A stretch of DNA of 64,000 nt from the NCBI GenBank assembly GCA_002307275.1, contig DBTX01000021.1, positions 9,984 through 73,983 of the forward strand, read 5' to 3'. The notes below the pieces were generated by a model, which was not told the DNA's origin, did not search any database, and saw only the letters and a list, made by a program, of their open reading frames with translations. Shown in pieces: positions 17,587-26,134 of this stretch. The position numbers and the translations under genes are program-made. Position 1 is the stretch's first letter; each line of letters begins with the position of its first letter. Origin of the DNA: Hungateiclostridiaceae bacterium UBA1305 (GTDB taxonomy: Bacteria; Bacillota; Clostridia; Acetivibrionales; DTU013).

Positions 17587-19329
17587 CTATTTCCCCGGAA
17601 TTGCGCCCGATGACTGAAACACATTACCAAAGATGGCCGACCGGAATTTTTGCAGCAGCTTCAAATCAGATATCAACCCCATCCTTACTAAAAGCCGGAT
17701 ATACGCCTGCTCAATGTCCTTTTCCATGCGCACGGCATAAGCGCCGTTCAGATTTCTATGCAGCAAACGCCTCCTGCTATATGGAATTTCCCCGAGAAAA
17801 TTTCCATGAACCGCTTCTCTGGCTTCATCCGGAGTTATACTGCTGGTTTTGTCATATTCGAAAAGAACAAATTGAGTACGGTGAACACAAAGGTGCTGCT
17901 TCTCCTTCAAGAATTCAATATAAGTGTTGAATTCCCGCAGCTGATCCACATCTCCCCGAAGTGCCGCAATATTCATATCTGATCCGAGGAGTGCCGCCAG
18001 CGTAAACGCATCGTATATGGATCTGTTAACAAGAAATATTGTAATATCAAACCTTCGATAACACTTCTCAATCAATTTTGGAACAATATCTTCATTAAAA
18101 TATTCATAATTCTCCAACCGGTAATTGCCTGTCAGCACATGCAGGTTTTTCAGATCCTTTCTTTGTACGGCTGACTGCTGCAACACCTCATCATCCAATG
18201 AGCCCTTTTCCAGTGCGTCCATGACAAAATCCAATCCTGAACGTCCATATACTCCTCCCTGTGATAATTTCACAGGAAACTTCTTCAGGTTAAGAAACAA
18301 ATCCGCTTTCGGTGCCAGCAAATCCAAATCTGCCAGAAGCACCTCGCTTTTTGTATGTTTCGCTGCCATATATGCCAGCTCACAGCCGAATTCTGCATTA
18401 TCCCATACGGTAATCACAAGCTTTCTGAAAATGGCATGCTGCTTTGCTCCAAAACCTGTACTTACAGCATTTTCTTCAGGTTCACCCTGCACAGTCCGGT
18501 TGGCTGTATGAGAATTTTCCGGATTGTTACCGCTGTGCAATTTACCGTGCAGAGGGCACAAAGCCTCAAGCTCCTTTTGCAGAAGCGCCGCACTCTGATA
18601 GCGTTCAGATGCGTTTTCGCGGGTACATTTACATATGATTGCTTCCATTTCCGGCGAAAGCTCCTCAACAAATTGCCGGACAGGTTTTATTCCATATGGT
18701 GAATCCGCCGGATTCTTCCCTGTCAGCAAATGATGCAATGTTACTCCCAGACTGTAAATGTCGGAGGCTGCACTGGTCTGCCCCCTGCCATATTGTTCCG
18801 GAGCCGCAAACCCCCGTGTACCTATATAAACCGTATCCCCTCCGGACCGTGCTTTATATTCGCGCGCTATCCCGAAATCAATTAGTTTAAGTGTTCCATT
18901 GTCCGTCAATATGATATTTGAAGGTTTCATATCCCTGTAGATGATCGGATGCGGTTCGAGGGTATGGAGGTAATCGAGCGCCCTGCATAATTGTACAGCC
19001 CATTGTGTTACTGTTTCCTCCGCTATTCGGCCTTCTGCTTCAAGTTTTTTGTCAAGAGATATTCCATCTATATAATCTGAAACCATGTACAGTTTCCCAT
19101 CCTGCACAAGTATATCGAATAATCTTGGCAGTGCGGGATGTTCCAGCCGTTTTAAAAGCTTTGGTTCGGCCAGCAGATCGACATCGGTACCATCCCTCCG
19201 GATGATTTCCTTAATCGCCCAGAAGGTATCGGTATTGATATTCTGAGCCAGATAAACCGTACCCATGCCACCCTGACCCAGTATCTTCAATATTCTATAG
19301 CGCCCGTCAAAAATGTCGCCCGCCTGCAT
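17587..19329 (-). CDS. Ser/Thr protein kinase fused to a CpaE-like domain
   Basis: Residues 1-265 form a Hanks-type kinase: glycine loop GQGGMGTVY, catalytic lysine WAIKE (K40), YRDMKPSN loop (131-138), DFG at 151-153 and AAPEQYGRG. A Gly/Asn-rich linker follows. Residues about 310-560 look like a CpaE/MinD fold (KLVITVWDNAEF, VLLADLDLLAPKADLF, ITIFLVNRSIYDAFT) without a Walker A lysine. The ATG at 19329 follows GAGGGATTTGG. As the first gene of the locus it probably links phosphorylation to pilus positioning or assembly. The kinase residues look intact; partners are unknown. Confidence 0.85.
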   Translation of the reverse strand: MQAGDIFDGRYRILKILGQGGMGTVYLAQNINTDTFWAIKEIIRRDGTDVDLLAEPKLLKRLEHPALPRLFDILVQDGKLYMVSDYIDGISLDKKLEAEGRIAEETVTQWAVQLCRALDYLHTLEPHPIIYRDMKPSNIILTDNGTLKLIDFGIAREYKARSGGDTVYIGTRGFAAPEQYGRGQTSAASDIYSLGVTLHHLLTGKNPADSPYGIKPVRQFVEELSPEMEAIICKCTRENASERYQSAALLQKELEALCPLHGKLHSGNNPENSHTANRTVQGEPEENAVSTGFGAKQHAIFRKLVITVWDNAEFGCELAYMAAKHTKSEVLLADLDLLAPKADLFLNLKKFPVKLSQGGVYGRSGLDFVMDALEKGSLDDEVLQQSAVQRKDLKNLHVLTGNYRLENYEYFNEDIVPKLIEKCYRRFDITIFLVNRSIYDAFTLAALLGSDMNIAALRGDVDQLREFNTYIEFLKEKQHLCVHRTQFVLFEYDKTSSITPDEAREAVHGNFLGEIPYSRRRLLHRNLNGAYAVRMEKDIEQAYIRLLVRMGLISDLKLLQKFRSAIFGNVFQSSGAIPGK

Positions 19330-19596
19330 CCAAATCCCTCACAAATCATGGAATATTGTCATATTTTCGGCTTTTGTAGCTGTATAACAATAATGGGTAT
19401 TTCTATTGTCCTTTAACGCGTCCTATATTATCACAGTCTTACAAAATTTACCATTATATTTTGCAGTTTTTTATTTATTATGCAGGTAATAGATAGGCAA
19501 GAGGCTTATCAGCACTGTAAGAGTGAATTTTCTACTGCAGAAAATAAAAGAATAAGACGGGAAATAATGCAGAAAGATGATTCATTTTAAACTGAT
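19330..19596. other. Upstream region of the Tad-like locus
   Basis: This is an AT-rich gap upstream of the kinase gene and beyond the pflX repeat. It should hold the promoter of the 19.3-4.9 kb transcription unit, but no -35/-10 pair is convincing enough to call. Confidence 0.4.
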
Positions 19597-19870
19597 GGGT
19601 CACTTCTGATTGAGGTCCGGTGTATATTGGATTGCTCCTGATTGAGGTCCGGTGTATTGGATTACTCCTGATTAATATCCGGTGTATTGGATTACTCCTG
19701 ATTAATATCCGGTGTATTGGATTACTCTTGATTAATATCCGGTGTATTGGATTACTCCTGATTAATATCCGGTGTATTGGATTACTCTTGATTGATGCCC
19801 GGTGTATTGGGTCACTCCTGATTGATACCCGGTGTATTGGGTCACTCCTGATTGAAGTCCGGTATATATT
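19597..19870. repeat. 30-bp tandem repeat including the stop codon of pflX
   Basis: Nine near-contiguous copies have the core tgtattggattactcctga and 30-bp spacing (19653, 19683, 19713, 19743, 19773, 19803, 19833), with a 32-bp unit at 19621 and partial ends. The copy at 19833-19862 carries the pflX stop codon (19842). The coding-strand sequence AATCAGGAGTGA of the gene end recurs in the following copies with only small changes. There are no spacers, so this is not a CRISPR. Confidence 0.9.
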
Positions 19871-20930
19871 GCTCGGAAGCAGATTCCCTGTCCTGTACAA
19901 AGCCATTAAGACCAAGCTTTGCGAATTTATAGGTCACCTTTTCATACTCGTACCTGGTAAGTCCCCTGCCAAGGACAGGATGCCCACAGGCCTTGTAGCA
20001 GGGAGTATACTGGCTCATGAGGCTTACATTTATATCTTTGGGAAGGTTTTCAGATATCCATTCAAGGACGCGCAGCGTTTCTGCCGTATGACCCGGCAGA
20101 ACAAGATGCCTGATGATCATGCCGCGCGTCATTAGCCCGCTTTCGTCAAATTCGGACATGCCGACCTGCCTGTGCATTTCGAGTATCGCTTTGGAAGCTT
20201 TGTCAAAATAGTCTTTTGCTCCTGAATACTCCTTTGACACTTCCGGGCTGATGTATTTGAGATCCGGCAGGTAAATGTCGATGGATCCATCCAGCATTTT
20301 TAATGAATTCAGGCTATCATAACCATTTGTGTTATAAACGACGGGGATATCGAGAGGCCTGGGTTGAGTAACGAAATTTGGGACAGGAGCAGCAGGACAG
20401 TTGGATTGTCCGCCTCTTTGGACAGAAACAGGAGGGACGAAGGTAGCGGGAAAGGGAGGGACAGAGGGACAGGTCCTCTGTACCGGAACAAAAGCAAGTG
20501 GAACAGAGGACTTGTCCCTCCATCCCTCATACTCGGGCCTTTCCCTCCGTCCCTCATGTCCCTCCGTCTCCCATGCCGCTCTCGCCAGATCCAGCGCTTC
20601 CTTGATGGCAGGCACAAAATGGGAGGGTGTTACAAGGTTTATATTATGCGCGCCTTTATCCTGCAAAGACAGGAATATTCCTGCAAGCTCCATTATGGAC
20701 ATTTCTTTGCCGATGCCGCCGTGACTGATTTCATGATTCTGACAGAAGATGCACTTTAAATTGCAGCCGGAAAAGAACACTGTGCCCGAACCGCGTGTTC
20801 CGCTGATACAAGGTTCCTCCCACATGTGCAGAGAAGCTCTTGCAACCACTGGCTTTTCTCCCATACCGCAGAACCCTTTGCTCTTTTCCCTGTCGATATC
20901 ACATTCTCTGGGACAAATATTGCATTTCAT
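19842..20930 (-). CDS. PflX-like radical SAM protein with low-complexity insertion
   Basis: This 362-residue protein is related to pyruvate formate-lyase activating enzymes of the PflX type. The N-terminus has the extra cysteines CNICPRECDI and FCGMG. The radical SAM cluster motif is FFSGCNLKCIFCQN. Later core segments are IPVVYNTNGYDSL and IDIYLPDLKYISPE. Residues about 123-192 are a Pro/Val/Arg-rich insert absent from the normal 300-residue family, and the C-terminus is made by the tandem repeat. The ATG at 20930 fits GAGGA; a TTG five codons earlier is less likely. The target protein is unknown. Confidence 0.8.
   Translation of the reverse strand: MKCNICPRECDIDREKSKGFCGMGEKPVVARASLHMWEEPCISGTRGSGTVFFSGCNLKCIFCQNHEISHGGIGKEMSIMELAGIFLSLQDKGAHNINLVTPSHFVPAIKEALDLARAAWETEGHEGRRERPEYEGWRDKSSVPLAFVPVQRTCPSVPPFPATFVPPVSVQRGGQSNCPAAPVPNFVTQPRPLDIPVVYNTNGYDSLNSLKMLDGSIDIYLPDLKYISPEVSKEYSGAKDYFDKASKAILEMHRQVGMSEFDESGLMTRGMIIRHLVLPGHTAETLRVLEWISENLPKDINVSLMSQYTPCYKACGHPVLGRGLTRYEYEKVTYKFAKLGLNGFVQDRESASEQYIPDFNQE
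20355..20564. repeat. In-frame insertion in pflX with an 18-bp inverted repeat
   Basis: This segment encodes the extra 70 residues of the PflX-like protein. It contains arms gagggacaggtcctctgt (20464-20481) and acagaggacttgtccctc (20503-20520), complementary at 17 of 18 positions with a 21-nt loop. It also carries repeated ccctc(c/a) runs. It resembles a REP-like palindromic element lodged in a coding region with the frame kept open. Confidence 0.65.
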
Positions 20931-21056
20931 ACCGATATTCCTCAATTTTCCGCTTTTATTGCTTTACAACACCTATAAATAAAAATATAATAAGGTTAAT
21001 TATCATACATGTCAATATAACAGGTGAGTTATACTAAGGGCGTGGAGGATTGGAAT

Positions 21057-22007
21057 ATGAGAATAAGCGGCGTTACATATGCAGTCAGGAGAACCCATAC
21101 AGCACGTAATATTATATTAACCATCATTGTTCTGTTGCTTCTCTCAATTTTAGCAGTCATCATACTGTCGGGATACATGAGCTGGACACTGCTGCACCCT
21201 GAAAAAAAGCCAATAGATACGTTTTCATCAAATATTGTTCCTGAATACAGAAATATCAGCTTCAAAAGCACCGATACGTCCATCATCCTAAAGGGCTGGC
21301 TTTTCCAGGCAAAGAACAGCGACAAGGCAGTAATCCTTGTACATTCATATGGCAATAACAGACTGCAGTTCGGCATTAAAACAGTTGATATGATAAAGTC
21401 ATTTCTGAATAAAGGATACAGCGTATTCACCTTCGACCTGAGGAACTCAGGAGAATCCGGCGGGAAGGACACTACCTTCGGCTTAAATGAAAAAGAAGAT
21501 GTAATAGCCGCGATAAAATATGTGAAATCCCAGGGATCCAGCCACATCACTCTGCTGGGATTTTCGATCGGTGCTTCGGCCAGTTTGCTTGCCGCAGAAA
21601 ATGATTCAGTGGATGCTGTCATCGCTGACAGCCCTTATGCCGATCTTAAGACCTATCTGTCTCACGGCCTGAATAACTGGACACATTTGCCTTCAATTGG
21701 TTTCAACTACACAGTTGAGAAGTCACTGGAACTTGCAGGCGACCTTGATATGAAAAACGCAAGCCCTGTCAATACGCTGACTGCGGAAAACCCGCCGTAT
21801 CTGATGCTGATACATGGCCGCGGAGATAAATTGATACCGATCGAAAACAGTATTGAGTTAAATCAGAAATATTCGGCCCTGAACTCCAAAGGTTCTGAAT
21901 TCTGGACGACTGACGATGACGGTGATGCTGCAAGCTATATAAAAGATCCGGATGAGTATATGAGCAGGGTCTTCTCTTTCCTTGAAAGGGTGTACCCTCA
22001 GGAATGA
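21057..22007 (+). CDS. Membrane-anchored alpha/beta hydrolase with Asp in place of the catalytic His
   Basis: This 316-residue protein has one N-terminal membrane helix (about residues 18-40) and an outside alpha/beta-hydrolase domain. The nucleophile elbow is GFSIGAS, the oxyanion region is VILVHSYGNNRLQFG and the acid is in IHGRGDKLIP. In homologues the last motif is H-x3-Y-x2-D-P-x2-Y; here it reads GDAASYIKDPDEY, with Asp (codon 21924-21926) where His is expected. The ATG at 21057 follows GGAGG. It may be inactive or use different chemistry. It is divergent from the pflX gene. Confidence 0.8.
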   Translation: MRISGVTYAVRRTHTARNIILTIIVLLLLSILAVIILSGYMSWTLLHPEKKPIDTFSSNIVPEYRNISFKSTDTSIILKGWLFQAKNSDKAVILVHSYGNNRLQFGIKTVDMIKSFLNKGYSVFTFDLRNSGESGGKDTTFGLNEKEDVIAAIKYVKSQGSSHITLLGFSIGASASLLAAENDSVDAVIADSPYADLKTYLSHGLNNWTHLPSIGFNYTVEKSLELAGDLDMKNASPVNTLTAENPPYLMLIHGRGDKLIPIENSIELNQKYSALNSKGSEFWTTDDDGDAASYIKDPDEYMSRVFSFLERVYPQE

Positions 22008-22260
22008 TTCCATATAGGATGCACTTCTGCAATATCCGTAACTCTATCTGTTTTACTTTTCCATTGCAAAGTGTAAATAAATAGTGCTAATTTATTATAT
22101 CTCCGTAACTCATTTTACGATATAATTCAATTGGAATATTATTGTACTATTAAGTTTCTTTTGTTACTATATTTCGAGTATTATATGTTATCATTGGATT
22201 TTTGGAGATATTACACAGTTTATATGGTAGTAGCAGTTTATAGAAGGAAGGTTGATTTTG
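22008..22260. other. Leader and promoter region of the FliD-like gene
   Basis: The stretch is very AT-rich. TACGATAT at 22116-22123 is identical to the -10 of the flagellin promoter candidate, but no good TAAA-type -35 is at the right distance. This makes a sigma-28 promoter only a weak possibility. Confidence 0.3.
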
Positions 22261-23151
22261 ATGTCACGTGGCTATAGTATAAACAATTTATACGGTGTGA
22301 ATGGCATCTATGGCATAAACAACATATATGGCGTTAACAGTTACAATAATTACATCAGCAGTTTGACCAGTAACAAAACTACTTCAACCTCCAGTCAATC
22401 CAATACATCCTTGTTGAATTCCCTTTATTCAAAATACTTAAACAATACTGCATCTGCATTGAGCAGCAAGACCGTTACATCAACCGACAGTGATACGGTA
22501 ACCGCAACAGCCCAGCAGAATGCAACCATAGGATCATACTCCGTCAAAGTTTCAAATCTTGCGACCGCCCAGACAAATACAGGTACGTCCCTATCCGCCA
22601 ATAATCCCTCAGTGATTGGAACCGGTCTGGACATCCTGAGGATAAACAGCGGAACAGCCAGCAGAAATATCTCGCTTGTGATCAACGATACGGACACAAA
22701 CAAAACTGCCCTTACCAAGCTCGCTTCCGCCATAAACAAATCAGGTCTGGGTATAACCGCAAGCGTTACAACCGATTCAGCCAATAAAGCCTCACTGACA
22801 CTGGAATCTGCTAAGACCGGTACAAGGAACGCCTTTTCAATTTCCGACCTGCAAGGTAATGCTGTATCCGCAACAGGCATCGGAACGGCGGATACCAAGG
22901 CACAGAACGCGACCTATTCCGTAAATGGTCATCAATATACTTCATCAGGTAATACTGTAAGCCTGGATAGCGGCAAAGTACAGGCAACGTTGAAGGAAGT
23001 CGGCGATACGGCAGTGAAACTGAGCGTCACCCCGGATACTTCAACAAGTTCAACCAATACGTATTATTCCTATATCAACAATCTGTTGTCTGCCGGAAAC
23101 TACTACAATTCAAGCCTTAACAGCGGAAGCCTGCTGGATATGTTCCTGTAA
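22261..23151 (+). CDS. FliD-like flagellar cap-related protein (orphan, short)
   Basis: This 296-residue protein opens with Tyr/Asn/Gly repeats (NNLYGVNGIYGINNIYGVN). It then contains a stretch typical of the FliD N-terminal half (QQNATIGSYSVKVSNLATAQ) and the conserved ALTKLASAINKSGLGITASV pattern. It lacks the long C-terminal coiled coil of true FliD, which is encoded separately at 24207-26129. The ATG at 22261 follows GAAGGAAGG; a TTG three codons earlier is not needed. It stands alone on the plus strand beside the flagellar operon, with its own terminator. Export by the flagellar apparatus is likely. Confidence 0.7.
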   Translation: MSRGYSINNLYGVNGIYGINNIYGVNSYNNYISSLTSNKTTSTSSQSNTSLLNSLYSKYLNNTASALSSKTVTSTDSDTVTATAQQNATIGSYSVKVSNLATAQTNTGTSLSANNPSVIGTGLDILRINSGTASRNISLVINDTDTNKTALTKLASAINKSGLGITASVTTDSANKASLTLESAKTGTRNAFSISDLQGNAVSATGIGTADTKAQNATYSVNGHQYTSSGNTVSLDSGKVQATLKEVGDTAVKLSVTPDTSTSSTNTYYSYINNLLSAGNYYNSSLNSGSLLDMFL

Positions 23152-23166
23152 GATCATCAACAAATC

Positions 23167-23191
23167 AGGCTGCCATACAGGCAGCCTTTTT
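23167..23191 (+). terminator. Rho-independent terminator of the FliD-like gene
   Basis: Perfect 8-bp arms aggctgcc (23167-23174) and ggcagcct (23180-23187) are followed by tttt. It lies 16 bp after the stop codon and also separates the convergent flagellar operon. Confidence 0.9.
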
Positions 23192-23235
23192 ATATATTAA
23201 GATTCTTACTTATTTCCTTATCGGAATTTATTTTC

Positions 23236-23736
23236 CTATTTTTTCTTATCCACAAAATAGGATGGCGGATTTATCGGTCCAACCTTATATGCTTTAACCA
23301 TCTTTTTGCCTTGATTCAGCTTTTTGACTTCACAGCTAAACTTACTTAGAAGACTTTTGCTTTTTTCACTGTTTACCTTTTCGATTTCGCTGATCACACC
23401 GATTGTTTCCATAATTTCAGCAGTCAGGTTTTTCAGAAGTTTTGCATCTTCCGAAGCAGTACCTTCGAGCTTTGAAACATCCAACTGATCCAGCTTTGAT
23501 ATTCCTGCCATTTTCTTAAGCTTTTGGAAACAGGTTACGAACTCTTCATCATCTTTTTTAAGTGAATCAATCCACAGTTGCTTTTCAGCAATAAGCCTGT
23601 TCAGTCCGTCCAATCCGTTCTCAGTAATTGTCTCCGTCTGCTCCCTAGTCAAGGTAAGAATCTTCTGAAGCAGAACCATCTTTTTCTGCTGCAATTCATT
23701 TAGTCGGCCAAGGTATTTCCCCAGTGTCATGTCCAT
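23236..23736 (-). CDS. FlgN/FliT-like flagellar export chaperone
   Basis: This 166-residue, mainly helical protein (LGRLNELQQKKMVLLQKILT, ETITENGLDGLNRLIAEKQL) has the FlgN-family helical hairpin and a charged C-terminus ending VDKKK. It directly follows fliS, the place of fliT in Bacillus, so it probably serves FliD or another late substrate. It equals in length the FlgN at 35964 but its sequence differs. The ATG at 23736 follows AGGAG. Confidence 0.7.
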   Translation of the reverse strand: MDMTLGKYLGRLNELQQKKMVLLQKILTLTREQTETITENGLDGLNRLIAEKQLWIDSLKKDDEEFVTCFQKLKKMAGISKLDQLDVSKLEGTASEDAKLLKNLTAEIMETIGVISEIEKVNSEKSKSLLSKFSCEVKKLNQGKKMVKAYKVGPINPPSYFVDKKK

Positions 23737-23769
23737 TTTTTACTCCTGTGCCAATTTAGCCTGCTGTGG

Positions 23770-23792
23770 CTTCTGCGGGGTCACTTCTGCGG
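23770..23792. repeat. 14-bp duplication across the fliS stop codon
   Basis: The sequence cttctgcgg occurs at 23770-23778 and 23784-23792, a 14-bp period spanning the fliS stop (23781-23783). It looks like a two-copy, young version of the larger stop-codon repeats seen elsewhere in the window. Confidence 0.5.
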
Positions 23793-24167
23793 TGCTGCTT
23801 TGGCCAGTTTCATTGCCTGAGCCCAAGTATCACGCAGTTCCTTCGACATACCCAGTATTTCATCCAGGATAATCTTATCCTTTTTCACATTGGCTTCTAC
23901 CAAACGTCTGTGCATATACTCGTAAAGCATATCCAGATTCTGTGCCACTTCATATTCCATAATCAGAGTCATCCTGAAATATACCACAATATCCTGTGCA
24001 CGTATGATGGCATTACTCGTACCCTCTATATCTTTTCCCTCAAGAGCTCCCTGTGCACGCATAATAAATTTTATCAGACCATTATAAAGCATTAATGTCA
24101 GTTCTTCCGGCGTAGCAGTGTAGACTGAACTTTGTTTGTATTGGTTATATGCTTTATTCAGTGCCAT
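23781..24167 (-). CDS. fliS: Flagellar export chaperone FliS
   Basis: This 128-residue chaperone holds flagellin in an export-ready state in the cytosol. Signatures are the N-terminal YNQYKQSSVYTATPEELTLM and LYNGLIKFIMRAQGAL, the helical core and LGMSKELRDTWAQAMK. Length matches the family (about 125-130). The ATG at 24167 has GGAGG at ideal spacing. It follows fliD on the same strand and precedes the FlgN-like gene. The last residues (APQK) lie at a short duplication. Confidence 0.95.
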   Translation of the reverse strand: MALNKAYNQYKQSSVYTATPEELTLMLYNGLIKFIMRAQGALEGKDIEGTSNAIIRAQDIVVYFRMTLIMEYEVAQNLDMLYEYMHRRLVEANVKKDKIILDEILGMSKELRDTWAQAMKLAKAAPQK

Positions 24168-24206
24168 AGTTCATTCCTCCAATAGTTTTGTCATTTCAAG
24201 CTTATA

Positions 24207-26129
24207 TTATGAACTGCTTAATAACGAAGTAATATAACTGCTCTGATTACTCATCTGGTAAATATAGGTTTCCAGGGCTGTATATTTACTATAATAGTAA
24301 TCTTCCTTGTCCGACAATTTATCCTCAAGTTCATCAATATCTTCATCATACTGGTCTATTTGATCATACAGCGTACTGGTATATTGTGTAGTATCACCTA
24401 CCATACCTGCCTTCAGAAGAAGCGTTCCTTTACCATTCGTTGTCCGGATCGCATCGTTCAATACATCCGACAATCTGTTTGCCAGACCTTCCGTTTTATA
24501 TCTTCCATTTCGAAGTGTCGAGGTTGTAGCTGTAGTATAGCTTGTGTCGGCCTCCTGGGTAAACAAGTCCGCTACGGCGTCCGGGTCGCTCTCTATGGCC
24601 TCTTTCAGCGCGTCCTCGTCTATTTCCAGCTTTCCTTTATCGGAGTAATCCCCTGTCGTTATGCCAATATCGGCAAGGCCTGTTGAAAGACCGCTGACGC
24701 TGTCATATAATGCTGTTCTCATATCAGACAGGATCCCCTGCAATAAGGAGTCATTTTGAAGCAGTCCGGTCTTTGCCTGCTCTTCCCAATCAGCGATCTC
24801 ATCATCGCTCATTTCTTCTTTTTGGGCATCTGTAAGCGGTTGGTAGTCCCGGTCATATTCTTCACTGATTTTCGTATTCATTGTGTCAATCAGGTCATTG
24901 TATGCATCAACGAATGCAGTAATATTTTCATAGACTGCGTCCGTGTCCACAGAGAGGGTTACGGTCTCACTATCAGTACTCGGGTCCGAATGTGCTTTAA
25001 TTAGTGTATAACTCGTACCATCCAGTGTAATGGTATTAGTGCTTCTTGTAACAAGCACGTCATCTATCTTTGCAGAAGCATCGGTTCCAGCTGTCGTCGT
25101 AGCATTACCGGTATTAATTCCGGATACGCTTTCCGAGCCAAAGAAATTACCTCCTTGTGTCGTACCAATAACGATATTCTCACCAGATCCAGTGTCATCC
25201 GAGGTAATAACGAATTTATCAGAAGTCTCATCATATTTCATAGTCACATTCGCAGTAGAGTCCGAATTAATGGTACTCATCATTTTTGACAACGTAGTTG
25301 AACTGCTGAAGGTAAACTGCTTTGAGTTAATTGTAAAGACAAGGTTACCTGAGTCGTTAAAGGTAAGATCCTTTGCAAAGCTTGATGCGATCTTGCTCAA
25401 AGTACTGCTGGTATCCAGCCTGTTGGAAGCGCCGTTGTCAAAGCCGAGCGAAGCAAGTCCGTCACTCGTCGAACCACTGGCCAGTGTAATTTTCCCTGCG
25501 CCACCAGCCGTGTCAAAAGTCAACTTCGAATCGGAAAAACCGACCGTTACCTTACCGGATCCGAATGCATTATCCACCAATGCCTGAATCTTGGTTTCAA
25601 ATGTACTTGTATCCGAACTGTAATCTCCCAGGGTTATTTCTTTTGTCACCCCATCCAGGGTCATTTTAAACGTTTTTCCGTCCAAATCGTAATCACTGAT
25701 TGCATCACCGATAAGATCATCGGTAACTCCGGAAGAACTGGCAGCTTTACCGGCGGTAGCGATACTGATAACAGATACGGTATGGGATCCGGTTGTTGCA
25801 TCAGCATTTCCGGAAATCGTGACATAGTCACTATCCGTTGAGGTTCCGGTCATCTGCTTGAAGCTGGAACTGGACATCATGTTGCTGGATGATTTGGAGG
25901 TATTAAAATAGGTATCCTTAAAAGTCTTCAGATCGCTGATAACATCCCGGTAGGCGTCCTGCTTCCATTCCGCAAGCTGTTTCTTTTGCTTTACCTTATT
26001 CAACGGCGCCGATTCCGTTGTCATAAGCGATTCAACAATACTATCCACATCAAGACCGCTTCCGCTCAATCCGAACATACGCGACGTTGAACTATAAGAA
26101 CCGGTACTGCTCGTTGAAGAAGTCGACAT
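24207..26129 (-). CDS. fliD: Flagellar hook-associated protein 2 (filament cap)
   Basis: This 640-residue cap protein sits at the filament tip and helps flagellin fold into place. The N-terminus MSTSSTSSTGSYSSTSRMFG leads to LSGSGLDVDSIVESLMTTES and PLNKVKQKKQLAEWKQDAYR, the FliD N signature. The centre is Thr/Ser/Asp-rich and variable. The C-terminus has the coiled coil ending (YTALETYIYQMSNQSSYITS). The ATG at 26129 is chosen for AGAAGG; a GTG three codons earlier overlaps the FlaG end. The gene is co-transcribed with flaG and fliS. Confidence 0.95.
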   Translation of the reverse strand: MSTSSTSSTGSYSSTSRMFGLSGSGLDVDSIVESLMTTESAPLNKVKQKKQLAEWKQDAYRDVISDLKTFKDTYFNTSKSSSNMMSSSSFKQMTGTSTDSDYVTISGNADATTGSHTVSVISIATAGKAASSSGVTDDLIGDAISDYDLDGKTFKMTLDGVTKEITLGDYSSDTSTFETKIQALVDNAFGSGKVTVGFSDSKLTFDTAGGAGKITLASGSTSDGLASLGFDNGASNRLDTSSTLSKIASSFAKDLTFNDSGNLVFTINSKQFTFSSSTTLSKMMSTINSDSTANVTMKYDETSDKFVITSDDTGSGENIVIGTTQGGNFFGSESVSGINTGNATTTAGTDASAKIDDVLVTRSTNTITLDGTSYTLIKAHSDPSTDSETVTLSVDTDAVYENITAFVDAYNDLIDTMNTKISEEYDRDYQPLTDAQKEEMSDDEIADWEEQAKTGLLQNDSLLQGILSDMRTALYDSVSGLSTGLADIGITTGDYSDKGKLEIDEDALKEAIESDPDAVADLFTQEADTSYTTATTSTLRNGRYKTEGLANRLSDVLNDAIRTTNGKGTLLLKAGMVGDTTQYTSTLYDQIDQYDEDIDELEDKLSDKEDYYYSKYTALETYIYQMSNQSSYITSLLSSS

Positions 26130-26134
26130 GACAT

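Noticed and set aside
19597..19870. CRISPR-like array
   Set aside because: Units are 30 bp and directly adjacent with no unique spacers, and one unit is the end of a coding gene.
23167..23191. Terminator shared by both converging units
   Set aside because: Only the plus-strand side has a clear T-run; a role for the minus strand is not supported.
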